64,000 nucleotides of DNA from IMG/VR virus record IMGVR_UViG_3300005841_000035, positions 1-64,000 of that record, one strand, 5' to 3'. Origin of the DNA: a virus. Both the position numbers and the translations under genes were made by a program. The notes beneath the pieces are model-generated. The model was not told the origin of the DNA. It saw nothing but the letters and a program-made list of their open reading frames with translations, and ran no database searches. Every line of letters begins with the position of its first letter. The stretch's first letter is position 1. Positions 49,430 to 59,700 of the stretch are shown here, one piece after another.

Positions 49430-49627
49430 ATGAAGAACGTGAAACAAGACATGGGCAAGGCGCCGTCGAGCGGTTCCGTGGAGAACGCGAAGACGAACGC
49501 AAACGTCCCCGCGCCCCAGGAGATTTTTCAATACTCCGACGGCAAGTGCGAGGAACGCGACCTGATTGACCGTCTGAAAAACGGCCATGACAAGGGCAAC
49601 TACAGCGAATACGTCGGGAGTTTGTAA
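49430..49627 (+). CDS. Hypothetical protein, 65 aa
   Basis: Basic, mostly disordered N-terminus and a DLIDRLKNGHDKG end. Between two structural genes. Function unknown. Confidence 0.5.
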   Translation: MKNVKQDMGKAPSSGSVENAKTNANVPAPQEIFQYSDGKCEERDLIDRLKNGHDKGNYSEYVGSL

Positions 49628-49630
49628 TCA

Positions 49631-51598
49631 GTGACGCCACGAACCGAGGATGGGGAGCTGACGTTTCTAGGCGGCATGGATTCCATGTCCGACTCGAATC
49701 AGTTGAGCCCAGGCTTTTACGCCCGCAGCATGAACACCGTCAACCGCGGTGGAGTGGTGCAGTGTCGTCCAGGCTATCGGTGCAAGTTCGTGATGCCGCC
49801 GGGCAACCTCCAAGGCGGCTTCGTCTTCCGGCCCAAGGTCGGCATCGAGTCGATTCTGTTCGCCGTGGACGGGAACGTGTATCTGTCCGAGTATCCGTAT
49901 CGCACGTATCGGCAGCTCGCGATTCAATTCTCCGCGACCGCTCGCCAGCTTTTCTTCGTCCAGGCGGAACAGGCCGTGACGCGCAACGACGACAACTCGC
50001 TCCGGCTGGTGCCCCCGGTCAATCTGGTAATCATCCAGGATGGCGGGCTGACGGCGCCGGCGGTGTTCGACGGCTTCAACGCGGAGCACGACGCGAACAT
50101 CAAGCTCGGTGGACCGATGGCGTGGAGCGGCGACCGACTGTGGGTTGCGCAGGGAGCAAAACTTTTCGCGTCTGACATTTATGACCCGCGGCACTTCCTC
50201 GAGCCCCAATATTTCGCGACCATCGAGGCTTTCACGCTTCCTGGAGAAATTACGGCGCTGGCGGAACCGACGGCGAACGCGGAACTGGCTTCACTGTTTG
50301 TTTTCACCCAAGATTCCACGACGCTAATCCAGTCCGGAATTCGGGACCGCACTCTCTGGGCGACCACGCCCAACTTTCAGTTCATTCAGTTTCCTGAGGT
50401 CGGCTGCGTCTCGCCGCGTTCGATTGCGCTTCTCCACGGCCTGCTGTGGTGGTATTCTGCGCAGGGCTTGACGAACGTCAACGCGGCCATGCTCACTCGC
50501 CAAACGTCTGTCACTCCTTACGAGGACAACGAAATGGCGGAAAGCAAATCCCGCCTGGGCGAGGACCTTAACGGCGTGGCCAGTGGGTTCTTCGAGAACT
50601 ACCTTCTGGTGTCGGTTCCATACTGCGACCGCTACAACACCCATACGTGGTGCCTGGACGGCGCGACCTTCCAGCGCAAGGAGCAAAAATCTCCATTCGC
50701 ATGGAACTCTTTTTGGACTGGCACTCGGCCCGTGGAATGGTTCTACGGTCTGTTCGCCGGCTCGAACCGGATTTTTTACGCGAGCGTGGATTACGACGGG
50801 CAGAACCGGTTGTGGGAAGCGTTCTCTCCGGACCGGCTGGACGACGGGTGCCCGATTACTTGGTATGTCGAGACGCGCGCGTATAGCGCGGACATCCCGC
50901 TCAAGGACAAGAAAGTTTTGTATGCGGACATCTACCTGTCCGAGCTGGCCGGGACGGTGGACCTCGGGGTCTTCTGGGCTGGGCCGCACCGGGGACGATA
51001 CAAACGGATACTGACGAAACGAATCGAAGCGCCCCGCGGTTCATTTCGCATTGGCCACGACATTACGAGTGACCAAAAAATCTTTGCTTTCAAAAAGCAA
51101 GTGCGCGCGCTCCGGACCCAGGACGGACGGCTGCTCGCCTCGTCAGAGGACTTGTCCTCGTGCGATGTTGAAAGCATAATGCTGGACTTCCTGGATGAAT
51201 CTTTTCAACTTCTCATTGTTGGCTCTGGTCCTGGTGCTGTGCGTGGAATTCGTTTATACCTGGAGCCCGCGCCGGGGACGCCGGGTTCAGTCAGCCCGAA
51301 CAAAGAACTTTCGGGCCGCTGCGAAGAAGACGAAGGACCTGAGCAAAATTTTGTGCGATTCGACGGAGCCGCTTCAGACTCGGTCGAGGCACTGAACGAG
51401 AACATTCCGCTGTTCACGAGCAACCGAACGGTGACGCTGACCGAGCAGGGGATTACGGAAGTGGGCACCGGCTACGGCGAGTCTGTGATTAGCCAGGACG
51501 ACGCGGACAAAATCGCGACCACGACCGCTCGGCGAAAAGCTGCGCGAAAACTGGAAGAGGCTTTGCCGATTTTAATTTCGACGGGACTCGGGCTATGA
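49631..51598 (+). CDS. Tail nozzle-like protein (beta-propeller-type)
   Basis: 655 residues starting at GTG. Long beta-rich sequence with recurring blade-like W/Y/F patterns (GFVFRPKVGIESILFAVDG, VWLVSGAQG-type turns) and an end with charged helices. Size and place fit the tail nozzle (T7 gp12-like) of short-tailed phages. The likeness is structural impression only. Confidence 0.5.
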   Translation: MTPRTEDGELTFLGGMDSMSDSNQLSPGFYARSMNTVNRGGVVQCRPGYRCKFVMPPGNLQGGFVFRPKVGIESILFAVDGNVYLSEYPYRTYRQLAIQFSATARQLFFVQAEQAVTRNDDNSLRLVPPVNLVIIQDGGLTAPAVFDGFNAEHDANIKLGGPMAWSGDRLWVAQGAKLFASDIYDPRHFLEPQYFATIEAFTLPGEITALAEPTANAELASLFVFTQDSTTLIQSGIRDRTLWATTPNFQFIQFPEVGCVSPRSIALLHGLLWWYSAQGLTNVNAAMLTRQTSVTPYEDNEMAESKSRLGEDLNGVASGFFENYLLVSVPYCDRYNTHTWCLDGATFQRKEQKSPFAWNSFWTGTRPVEWFYGLFAGSNRIFYASVDYDGQNRLWEAFSPDRLDDGCPITWYVETRAYSADIPLKDKKVLYADIYLSELAGTVDLGVFWAGPHRGRYKRILTKRIEAPRGSFRIGHDITSDQKIFAFKKQVRALRTQDGRLLASSEDLSSCDVESIMLDFLDESFQLLIVGSGPGAVRGIRLYLEPAPGTPGSVSPNKELSGRCEEDEGPEQNFVRFDGAASDSVEALNENIPLFTSNRTVTLTEQGITEVGTGYGESVISQDDADKIATTTARRKAARKLEEALPILISTGLGL

Positions 51599-52014
51599 TG
51601 CAGTATGATGCATTGCGTGCAATTACGCGCCGGCAGTTGCGAATCAACTACCGGTCGCCGCTCATCTGCCAACTCGGCCCCGAGGAAAGCGGTAGCGGGT
51701 CCGGGAGCGACGTGTCCGGGTTTATCCCGGTCAACGCGCCGGCGGGTCCGACGAATTTGCAATCGAGTGTGAGTGATTGTCCGAGAGTGGTGACGCTGAC
51801 CTGGGATGCCGTAACGGGCGCTCTGGGTTACAACGTCCTGCGCGCGGACGACCCGGTTGGTCCGTTTGTCTACCGTCAGTCGGTGGACGGCCTTTCGTTC
51901 GCGGAGGACGTGGAGGACGGCGTGACCTTTTACTATCAAGTCGTGGCGTTCGGCGAGTTTGGACAGTCGAACCCCTCGGAAACTTTGGCGGTCGTAGTGC
52001 CGACGTGCGAATAA
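51595..52014 (+). CDS. Fibronectin type III-domain tail protein, 139 aa
   Basis: Residues 48-135 form one FN3 domain: APAGPTNLQSSVSD, VVTLTWDAVTGALGYNVLRAD, FYYQVVAFGEFGQSNPSE. Phages often carry FN3 domains in tail proteins to hold carbohydrate. ATG at 51595 or 51598 are equivalent. Confidence 0.7.
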   Translation: MMQYDALRAITRRQLRINYRSPLICQLGPEESGSGSGSDVSGFIPVNAPAGPTNLQSSVSDCPRVVTLTWDAVTGALGYNVLRADDPVGPFVYRQSVDGLSFAEDVEDGVTFYYQVVAFGEFGQSNPSETLAVVVPTCE

Positions 52015-52015
52015 T

Positions 52016-52348
52016 ATGGCGAACCCGAATAACAACGGAAACGGAAACGGCAATGGCGGAAACGGTGGTGGGGCTCCCCCTCCGAACCCGCACCGGAAAC
52101 CCACGCCGCTCGAAACCCAACAGGGTCTCGAAAAGATGACCGACGCGTTCAAGAGCGATTTTCACAAGGCCGATGGCTCGTTGTATACCATCGCCACTGA
52201 CGAGTCGCTCAAGACCTTCGGGGAATTGGTTGATAACGGGCGAGCCGATGAGTTGGCTCTGTATCTGGAGAACCCGACACAGCTTTTGCTGTCGATGATT
52301 TTCGCGTTGCAGGACCGCGTCGCCGCGCTGGAACGCCGAGGACCCTAA
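52016..52348 (+). CDS. Hypothetical protein with Asn/Gly-rich start, 110 aa
   Basis: The first 22 residues are Asn/Gly repeats (NNNGNGNGNGG), then a Pro-rich linker and a helical end. Possibly a tail accessory. Confidence 0.5.
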   Translation: MANPNNNGNGNGNGGNGGGAPPPNPHRKPTPLETQQGLEKMTDAFKSDFHKADGSLYTIATDESLKTFGELVDNGRADELALYLENPTQLLLSMIFALQDRVAALERRGP

Positions 52349-52351
52349 TTT

Positions 52352-53431
52352 ATGCCGCTCCAGAAAACTAATTTAGTCATCGTCGCGACACAGTTGCCGC
52401 CCGACTTCGAAGGGACGCCGCAGGAATACTTCGCGGCCATCCTCGAGCGGATGGACATCCAGTCCCCGGTCGGCACCAACTTTTTCGTCATCGGCGACGT
52501 GGAACCGGCCAGCAACTCCGGCCCGTGGTTCAAAAACGGAACGAAGTTGTATGTGTTCGACATCGACACGGGGCACTACGTCCCGCTGGACATCTCGGAC
52601 TCTCTGTCGCAGTTTGCGTTCATCGGGCCGAACGACCCAGGCACCCCCGCCGCGGCGGACCCGCTCATCTGGTTCCGCACCGTCGGCAACCGGCCACTGG
52701 GCTGGTATGGCTGGGACGGGAATTCCTGGGACGCCGCCCCCGGCGTGCCGAACAGCGGCAACACGGCGAACCGCCCGACGAACCCGGCGGACCTCGAGCA
52801 ATATTTTGACACGGACATTAACGTCCTGATTCACTGGGAACGCTCCGCTTGGCGCACGGTCTCCGGAACCCCCGGCGACGTGAAAGCGGTGACGGCGGAC
52901 AACCTGACGCTGGCCCTGAACGCGAACCCTGGATGGTCGGTCCTCTTCGGCAACGACGAGAGCAAGCGCGGTCGCACCCTCGCCCAGGCTGCAAAAGACG
53001 CGGGCAGCTCCCCGGTCAACACGGTCTCCACGCCCGCCGGCGTCACGCAGCGCGCGGCAAATGAAACGTTCGGTGAAGAACTACACGTTCTCGGGTCGCT
53101 GGAAGTCCAGCAGCACTCGCACCTGATTGGTCACGCGACCCTGCTCAACAGTGTGAACGCGAACGTGGTGTTGTTCCGCGTCGAGGATGCCGACACTGAG
53201 ATTTTGAACGCGGGCATCCCGAGCCCAACGCCGCCGAATTCGCAGACGATTCGCGCGACGCACTCGAACCCGAACGGAAGTCAGACTGGCGTAAGCCTGG
53301 GCTCGACTGGAACGCAGTTGGTGACGAGCAAGCAGTTCACCATCGAAGACGCGCCCAGCTACACAACTGCGGCGACGGGTCACAATACGGTTCAACCGAC
53401 GGTTTGGTTATGGCACTTAGTCAAAGACTAG
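52352..53431 (+). CDS. Tail collar/fibre-type protein, 359 aa
   Basis: Beta-rich throughout, with QQHSHLIGHATLL and a final TVQPTVWLWHLVKD that resembles the ends of phage collar-domain proteins. Probably part of the adsorption apparatus. Its end overlaps the acetyltransferase gene by 22 bases. Confidence 0.55.
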   Translation: MPLQKTNLVIVATQLPPDFEGTPQEYFAAILERMDIQSPVGTNFFVIGDVEPASNSGPWFKNGTKLYVFDIDTGHYVPLDISDSLSQFAFIGPNDPGTPAAADPLIWFRTVGNRPLGWYGWDGNSWDAAPGVPNSGNTANRPTNPADLEQYFDTDINVLIHWERSAWRTVSGTPGDVKAVTADNLTLALNANPGWSVLFGNDESKRGRTLAQAAKDAGSSPVNTVSTPAGVTQRAANETFGEELHVLGSLEVQQHSHLIGHATLLNSVNANVVLFRVEDADTEILNAGIPSPTPPNSQTIRATHSNPNGSQTGVSLGSTGTQLVTSKQFTIEDAPSYTTAATGHNTVQPTVWLWHLVKD

Positions 53432-53874
53432 ATTTGGTGGAAGCCCGGTCACACGGGCTGAAACACCTGCGCGCTCTGTTCGCGAGATACTTCGACGACG
53501 TGAAGTATCCCGGAACGTTCGACATGGCGGCGCTGGAGAGCGTATGGGCGCCGCTGCTTGACCGCGGTGTCGCGACAATCCGCGTGCTGATGGTTGGCGG
53601 ATATACGGTCGGAGTTTATGGCGTGACCTACATGCAGGACACGTTCAACGGCGAGATGACTGGGACGATGGTTTTCCTTTGGGTGGACCCACAGGTCCGC
53701 GGGCAGGGTTTTGGAAAAGCTATGTTGAAGCAGGCCGAGCGGGATTCCCGCGCGCACGGATGCACCAACCTCGTGCATGGTCATATGTTTTCCGTCGATA
53801 AGGACGGTGGACGCGGGATGTTTGAGAAGCAAGGCTACGAAGTAGTCGAGCTTGGTTTCAGGAAACGACTATAA
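53410..53874 (+). CDS. GNAT-family acetyltransferase
   Basis: 154 residues. MVFLWVDPQVRGQGFGKAML is motif A of GNAT enzymes, binding acetyl-CoA. HMFSVDKDGGRGMFEKQGYEVVELGF supplies motif B. ATG at 53410 is used rather than the upstream TTG. Embedded between tail and ejection proteins, it may acetylate a virion or host protein. Confidence 0.75.
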   Translation: MALSQRLDLVEARSHGLKHLRALFARYFDDVKYPGTFDMAALESVWAPLLDRGVATIRVLMVGGYTVGVYGVTYMQDTFNGEMTGTMVFLWVDPQVRGQGFGKAMLKQAERDSRAHGCTNLVHGHMFSVDKDGGRGMFEKQGYEVVELGFRKRL

Positions 53875-53877
53875 TTT

Positions 53878-55119
53878 ATGGGTGCAATCATTGGAACAGC
53901 GGCGTCCATCGCCGAACGCTTCACTGACGAGAAGGCGATGAAAGAGGCGTATGCCGCCCAACGTAACGGCATCGTCGCCCAGCGCAAAGCCTTGACCGAG
54001 GACTACGACCTGTCGCGCATCACCTTGTTGACACAACAATACGACAAGGGTTACCTCGACCGCCGTGTCGCGCTTCAGAAAGAATACGAGCCCGAGATGT
54101 ATGCCGCCGGCCAGCAGGCCCGCCGGGATATCCTGGCCCAGTCGCAGACCCCCGTCTCCGGACTCGAATCGACTCGCGTGGCCGGTCAGCTTTTTAAGGA
54201 AAACATCGACAAGAATCCCGAGCTGGACCGGCTCCAGAAGAATGTCATCGCGCGAGCGAACGACGTGCTCTCGATGGGCGGCTCGCTGCCTGCGGAGTAT
54301 CAGGCCGAGCTGGTGCGCGCTGGCGTTGGCCAAGCGGCCCAGGCGGGAATCAAGCCCACCGAGCGGTCGGTTGGCGGCGTGATGTCCAAGGTCCTCGGTA
54401 GCGAGGGCGAAAAACTTCGGCAGTCCCGCTCACTCGAAGCGGCCAAGCTCTCGGACACCGCGCAGAGTTTGCAGGAGTCCCGCGCGAAGATTCTGTCCTC
54501 GATTTTTCCGACGATTCAGTCGTCCGAGCGCGAAGGTCTGGCTCGTTCGGCCGCGATTTTCAATCTGGCCAACACGACCGAAGCGGGCACGGGCACCGGG
54601 CTCACGGGCCGCGAAGTTTTGAACCTGGACCTCGGCGCGCGACAAGCGCAACGGGAACTCGGTCAACAGAAGGCGAACTTGGACGCGTGGCGCGCGCTGG
54701 AGTTTGCGCGCATCCGCGACACCGCCCTTAATCAATCCGCCGGCAATTGGGGCGGGCAAGCGCAGGGCGCCTACGGTGGCGGCGGCGGACAAAGCGGTGG
54801 CGGGTCGTCCATGTCAATGGGCGCGATGTCCATGTTGTCCGACAAGAACGCCAAGGAAAACATCGAGCCCGTGGACGAGAAGAAAATTTTGGAGAAGGTC
54901 GAGAAGCTCAACGTCTCGAACTGGGACTACAAGGAAGGCGTCAAGGACGTCCCCAAGGGCCGGCATACCGGTCCGATGGCCCAGGATTGGGACAAGCTTT
55001 TCGGTTCAGGCGAGGGTGATGCCACGACCATCCCCGTCGTTGACGCAATCGGTGTGGCTCTGGCCAGTGTCAAAGCTCTGGTCCAGGAAATCAAACAACT
55101 GAAGCACGCGAGGGCGTAA
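53878..55119 (+). CDS. Virion/internal protein with C-terminal peptidase S74 chaperone domain
   Basis: 413 residues. Residues 1-280 are helical, Ala/Gln-rich, typical of an ejected protein. A Gly/Ser/Met-rich linker follows. From about 321, LSDKNAKENIEPVDE...EKLNVSNWDYKEG...HTGPMAQDW is a peptidase S74 intramolecular chaperone, which helps fold trimeric fibres and cuts itself off; S322 is the likely nucleophile. Here it sits behind a non-fibre body. Confidence 0.75.
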   Translation: MGAIIGTAASIAERFTDEKAMKEAYAAQRNGIVAQRKALTEDYDLSRITLLTQQYDKGYLDRRVALQKEYEPEMYAAGQQARRDILAQSQTPVSGLESTRVAGQLFKENIDKNPELDRLQKNVIARANDVLSMGGSLPAEYQAELVRAGVGQAAQAGIKPTERSVGGVMSKVLGSEGEKLRQSRSLEAAKLSDTAQSLQESRAKILSSIFPTIQSSEREGLARSAAIFNLANTTEAGTGTGLTGREVLNLDLGARQAQRELGQQKANLDAWRALEFARIRDTALNQSAGNWGGQAQGAYGGGGGQSGGGSSMSMGAMSMLSDKNAKENIEPVDEKKILEKVEKLNVSNWDYKEGVKDVPKGRHTGPMAQDWDKLFGSGEGDATTIPVVDAIGVALASVKALVQEIKQLKHARA

Positions 55120-55120
55120 T

Positions 55121-55495
55121 ATGCCGTTGGACATTCCATTGGTTCCAGTAAACACCGACGTAAAAGTCGCTGCGATGAGTGCGTTGGTGCAATCCATCGG
55201 AGACCTGCAAAAGTTTCAATCGGCCCCGGCTGCGAATGCCGGAGCCGCCAAGACGCAGACGGACGCGGACAAAAAAGAGGACGAGCTGGCGAAGAAGGCC
55301 GCGGCCCGTTCTATTTTGGATGAGAAGCTTCCGGGTCAACCTGACGCCGCGCCCGGTGCCACGCCCCAGGCGACGACCACGCCCACGTCGAGCGGAATGT
55401 CCGGCTTGCAATTTCAGGAGTCCGGCGGAAGTCCTGGCACGGGCGGAAGCTCGCTAGGGTTTGGTTCTGACATCCCGGTCTTTGGTCTACAATAA
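55121..55495 (+). CDS. Hypothetical ejection-module protein, 124 aa
   Basis: Short hydrophobic start, acidic coil (TDADKKEDELAKKAAARSIL), Pro/Thr/Gly-rich tail. Between two ejected proteins; likely a virion component of unknown role. Confidence 0.5.
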   Translation: MPLDIPLVPVNTDVKVAAMSALVQSIGDLQKFQSAPAANAGAAKTQTDADKKEDELAKKAAARSILDEKLPGQPDAAPGATPQATTTPTSSGMSGLQFQESGGSPGTGGSSLGFGSDIPVFGLQ

Positions 55496-55501
55496 TTTTT
55501 T

Positions 55502-56698
55502 ATGCCTACCGAACGTTTCAAGGCGCTCAAAGCAAAATACGAAGCGGAGTTTCGCAAGAAGCCCACGCGCGATGTTTTGAACGAGCTGGACTCCGAGGAC
55601 CTGATTCATTATTTGCAGTCGCGGAAAATGCTGCGCGACGAGGCGACCAGCACTGCGCTCGCCCCGCTCATGCACGAGACCGCAGCCCGCAAGGCGCGCC
55701 AGGAGTTGGAGAATGTGAAACAGGGCGGCTCGCCCGAGGCCATCGCCAAGCTGCACGCTGAGACGGCCGGCCACGAGGGCTTCGAGCTGCCTATGCGCCT
55801 GGACGGAACGCTGGATGTCCCGAGCGCGCTCAAGAATATTCAGGCTGCCGTTCAGGAAAAGGAGAAGCGAGACCTGGACCGACAGCTTTTAGTTGGCGCA
55901 ACGGAGCAGACGACCACGACGGTGAACCCGCAGGGCCAAAAGACGGTGACTGGTCAGATGGTCACGAAGACCGGGCAACCGGTCAGCGGGCAACGCACGG
56001 TGAGCACCGAGGCTCCCCAAACGGAACCCCTGCGCAAAGAGTATACCGCGCAGCCTCCAGTCCACGAATTCAATAAGGTGCATTCCGGCTACAACAAGCT
56101 TTTGCGCGCGCTCAACACGACGAAGAACTCTTCGCCATTCCGTGACCAAGCCGCGATTTTTTCCTGGATGAAAATTTTGGACCCTGGCTCCACTGTGCGA
56201 GAAGGCGAGTATGCGACCGTCGAGAACGCGCGAAGCGTGCCGGAGAAAATCAAGGGCCTGTATAACAAGGTCCTGTCCGGAACGATTTTGACTCCGGAAC
56301 AACGAACCGAACTGTTGGCCGCGTCGGAAGACGTGGTGGATGGACAGCTCATCAACGTTGCGCCAATCATCAAGCAGTTCACCGCCCAGGAGAAGACGGG
56401 CGGGCATGCCACGGGTTCTGTGGTGCCAGTCGAGCATCAGGAAATGATTCGAGAGTTTGAAGAACGTGAGGCTGCCAGGGCGAAAGCCCAGCCTCCAGCG
56501 GCTGCCGGCGCCGCGCCGTCCGCACCAGCACCGCAAGTCGGTCCTTCAAGTGCGGGCGCGGCGACCGGAGCCGGCGAGAAGCTCGTGCAGCAGATTCCCA
56601 CGGTAAACTCGCCCGACGAGGCACCCGAGACCGCGCAGTTCTATTTTTCTCCCGACGGGCGAAAGTTCGTCAACAAGAAATACAAGCCCGCTCAATAA
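55502..56698 (+). CDS. Putative internal virion/ejection protein, 398 aa
   Basis: Helical with a central conserved-looking KVHSGYNKLLRALNTTKNSSPFRDQAAIFSWMKILDPGS...EKIKGLYNKVLSGTILTPEQR and an Ala/Pro-rich end. Similar sequences occur in ejection proteins of short-tailed phages. The name is by position and composition. Confidence 0.55.
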   Translation: MPTERFKALKAKYEAEFRKKPTRDVLNELDSEDLIHYLQSRKMLRDEATSTALAPLMHETAARKARQELENVKQGGSPEAIAKLHAETAGHEGFELPMRLDGTLDVPSALKNIQAAVQEKEKRDLDRQLLVGATEQTTTTVNPQGQKTVTGQMVTKTGQPVSGQRTVSTEAPQTEPLRKEYTAQPPVHEFNKVHSGYNKLLRALNTTKNSSPFRDQAAIFSWMKILDPGSTVREGEYATVENARSVPEKIKGLYNKVLSGTILTPEQRTELLAASEDVVDGQLINVAPIIKQFTAQEKTGGHATGSVVPVEHQEMIREFEEREAARAKAQPPAAAGAAPSAPAPQVGPSSAGAATGAGEKLVQQIPTVNSPDEAPETAQFYFSPDGRKFVNKKYKPAQ

Positions 56699-56701
56699 TC
56701 T

Positions 56702-59700
56702 ATGCCCGTTCTGGAGGATATCGCCAAAGGCGAACAGTTCACGGATATCCCTGTCAACCCCGCGCCGGTGGCGGTTCCAGGTGGGACGATGGTTCCGTCT
56801 ACGGACCCCCGAAAGCTGACCCCGGAAGCGTTGCAGGCCGCGCGCGACGAGATGCGAAAAGCATTTTCTGCGAAGGGAATTCCTGGCCCGCCGTTGGCGC
56901 CCGGTGAAAAGCCGCCGGCTCCGGCGGACCCGTTTGCTGCCGAGCAGCAGGCCGATAAGTTTTCTGGCGAGCAGGAGGTTGCAGACCCCTTCAAGGGCCA
57001 ACGGCAGGCTGACGCGCTCGACGAACGCACGCCGCAGGATTTGGCGCGCGACCCGAATTTTAAGATTCACGATTTCATTCACGCGAACAAGGACAACATC
57101 TTCAGCGACCCGAAGCGGTATCAGAAGGCGCTGGATACTTATCGCGAGGCACAGGCTGAGGGGGTCACGCTTAAAAAGACCGTGGCGTCTGTCAAGAAGG
57201 ACACCTTGCCGCTTCTGAAGGACATCGTTAAGTCGATTCCAAAACGGTTGGAGAACATTAGCGACATCGCGGTGGCCCCTCTGGTGGACGCTGTCACGGA
57301 GAAATTCCGAGGCGAGCGGTTGGACCCTGAGAAGCACGCTCAATGGGAGAACATGACCGAGGATGCCAAGGAAGCGGCAATCGCTGAAGCAATCGCGGGC
57401 ACGCAGACCGCCGTTGGGTCGCTCCAGGACATGGTGCGACAAGGGACCCGAAAGCTGGTCGGTCCCGCCTTTGAATTCGGAGGCAAAAAAGACTGGCGAA
57501 AAATTTCTGACGATGAACTCAAGAACGAGCTGTTCAAAGATATCGGCTGGCGCGAAACCGTCGAAGGTCTCGCGACCGGCGAAGGCGTCAAAGACCTCGT
57601 TGACAAAGGTGTCGAACTCAACCCGGAAAACATCAAGCTACTGAGTCTCACGGACCCCATCACGCTCGTCGCCACTGGCGTAGGCTTGAAGGGCGTGACG
57701 CTGGGCGGTCGCGTGATTTTTACCGCGGTCAACGATGCCGGCGCCCAGGCGGCTCTGGGTTACCTCGGCCGCGCGGCTGGACAAGCTGCGGCCAAGGGCG
57801 CGGCGGTCGCTGGACGTGGTGCCGAGGTCGCCGGACAAGTTGCCGGGCGCGCGGTGAGCGTTCCTTACTTGACCGCGGCTGGTCTTGCTTCCGGAAACTT
57901 TTTCAAGGCGCTGGCGGCTGCCGGCGTTGGAAAGGCTGCGGCCAAAGTTATCGAGAAAGGCGGGCAACTCTTGCGTGAGGTGGGTGAAGCCGGTATGGCT
58001 GGTGGACAGTCCGAAGGAAAGCAGTTGCTGCTCGGTCTGGAAAACACGACTGGCGCGAAAGTTCTTAATGCGGCCAAGACCGTCGGAAGCGTTGTTAAAC
58101 CGCCCGTGGTAGGCGCACTTGAAGGTGCAGCGGCGACCGCTCCACTTGCCTTCGCCACCGATGAACCGCAAGGTGGCATCCTTGGTGTCGGCGCAGTGGG
58201 CGGCGCCGTTCATGGAACCGTGCGCGGGGTAAAAGGCGCGGTGGCCGAGGCCGGCGCCAAGCGGTATTTTGACCCTGGCCAAATTACCTGGGAGAAAACC
58301 GAGTCCCCCGGTTACGACAACTTTTCGTCGATGAACGCGGTCCACGAGCAGGCATCCGCCAACGCTCCGGAAAACGCGCGTAACATGGTGAACAGTTTGA
58401 GGGAAACGCTGCGGCCGTTCGGTCGCAAGCTTTTCTTGGTGGACGACGCCGCGTATCAAAAGGCCATCGAGAACGACACGGTGCGCGCGAATGGCGGTCA
58501 GCCGCTGACGCCTGAGCAGGCGGCTGCGGTAGCCGAGGAAGCCAAGACTCGCGGCATCTCGAAAATTTACATGGCCGATGACGCCGGCGGCGGTGAGATG
58601 GTCACGCTGGTTAAAGCAGCCGAAGACGCGCCGCATGAGGTCTCCCATGTTTTGGAGTCCGTCATGGCGCCCGACGCGCGAAAATCTTTGCACGACGCAG
58701 TGCGCGAGGCTTACTCTGGCGACGAGCTGCAACAGCTCAAGGAACACTACGAGTCCCAGCTCAACCGGAAGATGACGCCGGACGAAGTCGAAAGCGAATT
58801 CATCGCGGACAACTGGGCGAACCTTTTGTATAACACCTCGCTCGAGTCGTTGGGGCTTCCTGCCCCGCGCCGAGGGTTCAAGCAGGTGTTACTCGATGCG
58901 TCTCTGGCCTTGGGCAACGCGCTGGGCGTTGACATGACCGCCGGGCGTAAAACTCCTGGCCTGGACATCAAGCCCTCCTACTCTCTGCGCAAGCGGCTCG
59001 TCGAGGCATCCGGGGATATTTTAAGTGAGCGGGAAAATCTCGCTGCGCAGCAGGCCACCGCTCCCGAGGTGAAGCCGGCGGTCCCGGAAGCCAAGGCTGA
59101 GGGTCCCGTCGAGGTGAAGCCCGCCGAGCCGCCGTCGGAGACCAAGGTGCAGGTTCCCGTCGAATCGGCACAACCAGAATTTAATTTCGAACCGCCGGCC
59201 ACACCTGAAGCGGCCCCGGCTGCGCCCCCTCCCGCGCCGGCACCCGTGGAAGGTCAGCCGGCGGTTCGTTCAGATAAGTCGGCCAAGCGCGCTGAGGTGA
59301 CCAACACCGGCGTGGCGATGAAGTGGGCCGAGGACAAAGGTAATCGTGCCGTGGTGGACACGGTCAACCAAGCGATGGACGAAAAGGTCGGCCTGCGTGT
59401 CGAACACTCTGGCGCACCTACCGAGACTTTTAAACCGACGGAGCCTGAGCGCGAAGCTGAAATTGAAGCTGGCCGAGGGCTGCCGCCGGAAATGCGCGAG
59501 CAACACTCGAAAGAGATGCGTCCAACGCGTTGGGAGACGATGAAGTCCGGCGAGCCTCAGCTCATCGCGCGCAGCACCGACAAAGTTTTGGCCAACGTGG
59601 ACCGCGCCGTGCAGTGGGCGAAAAAAGCCGGCGAGGAAGTTCCCTGGGAGACCGATGCCTCTGGGGCACTGACCCAGGCGGGCGCAGACCAGCTTTTGGC

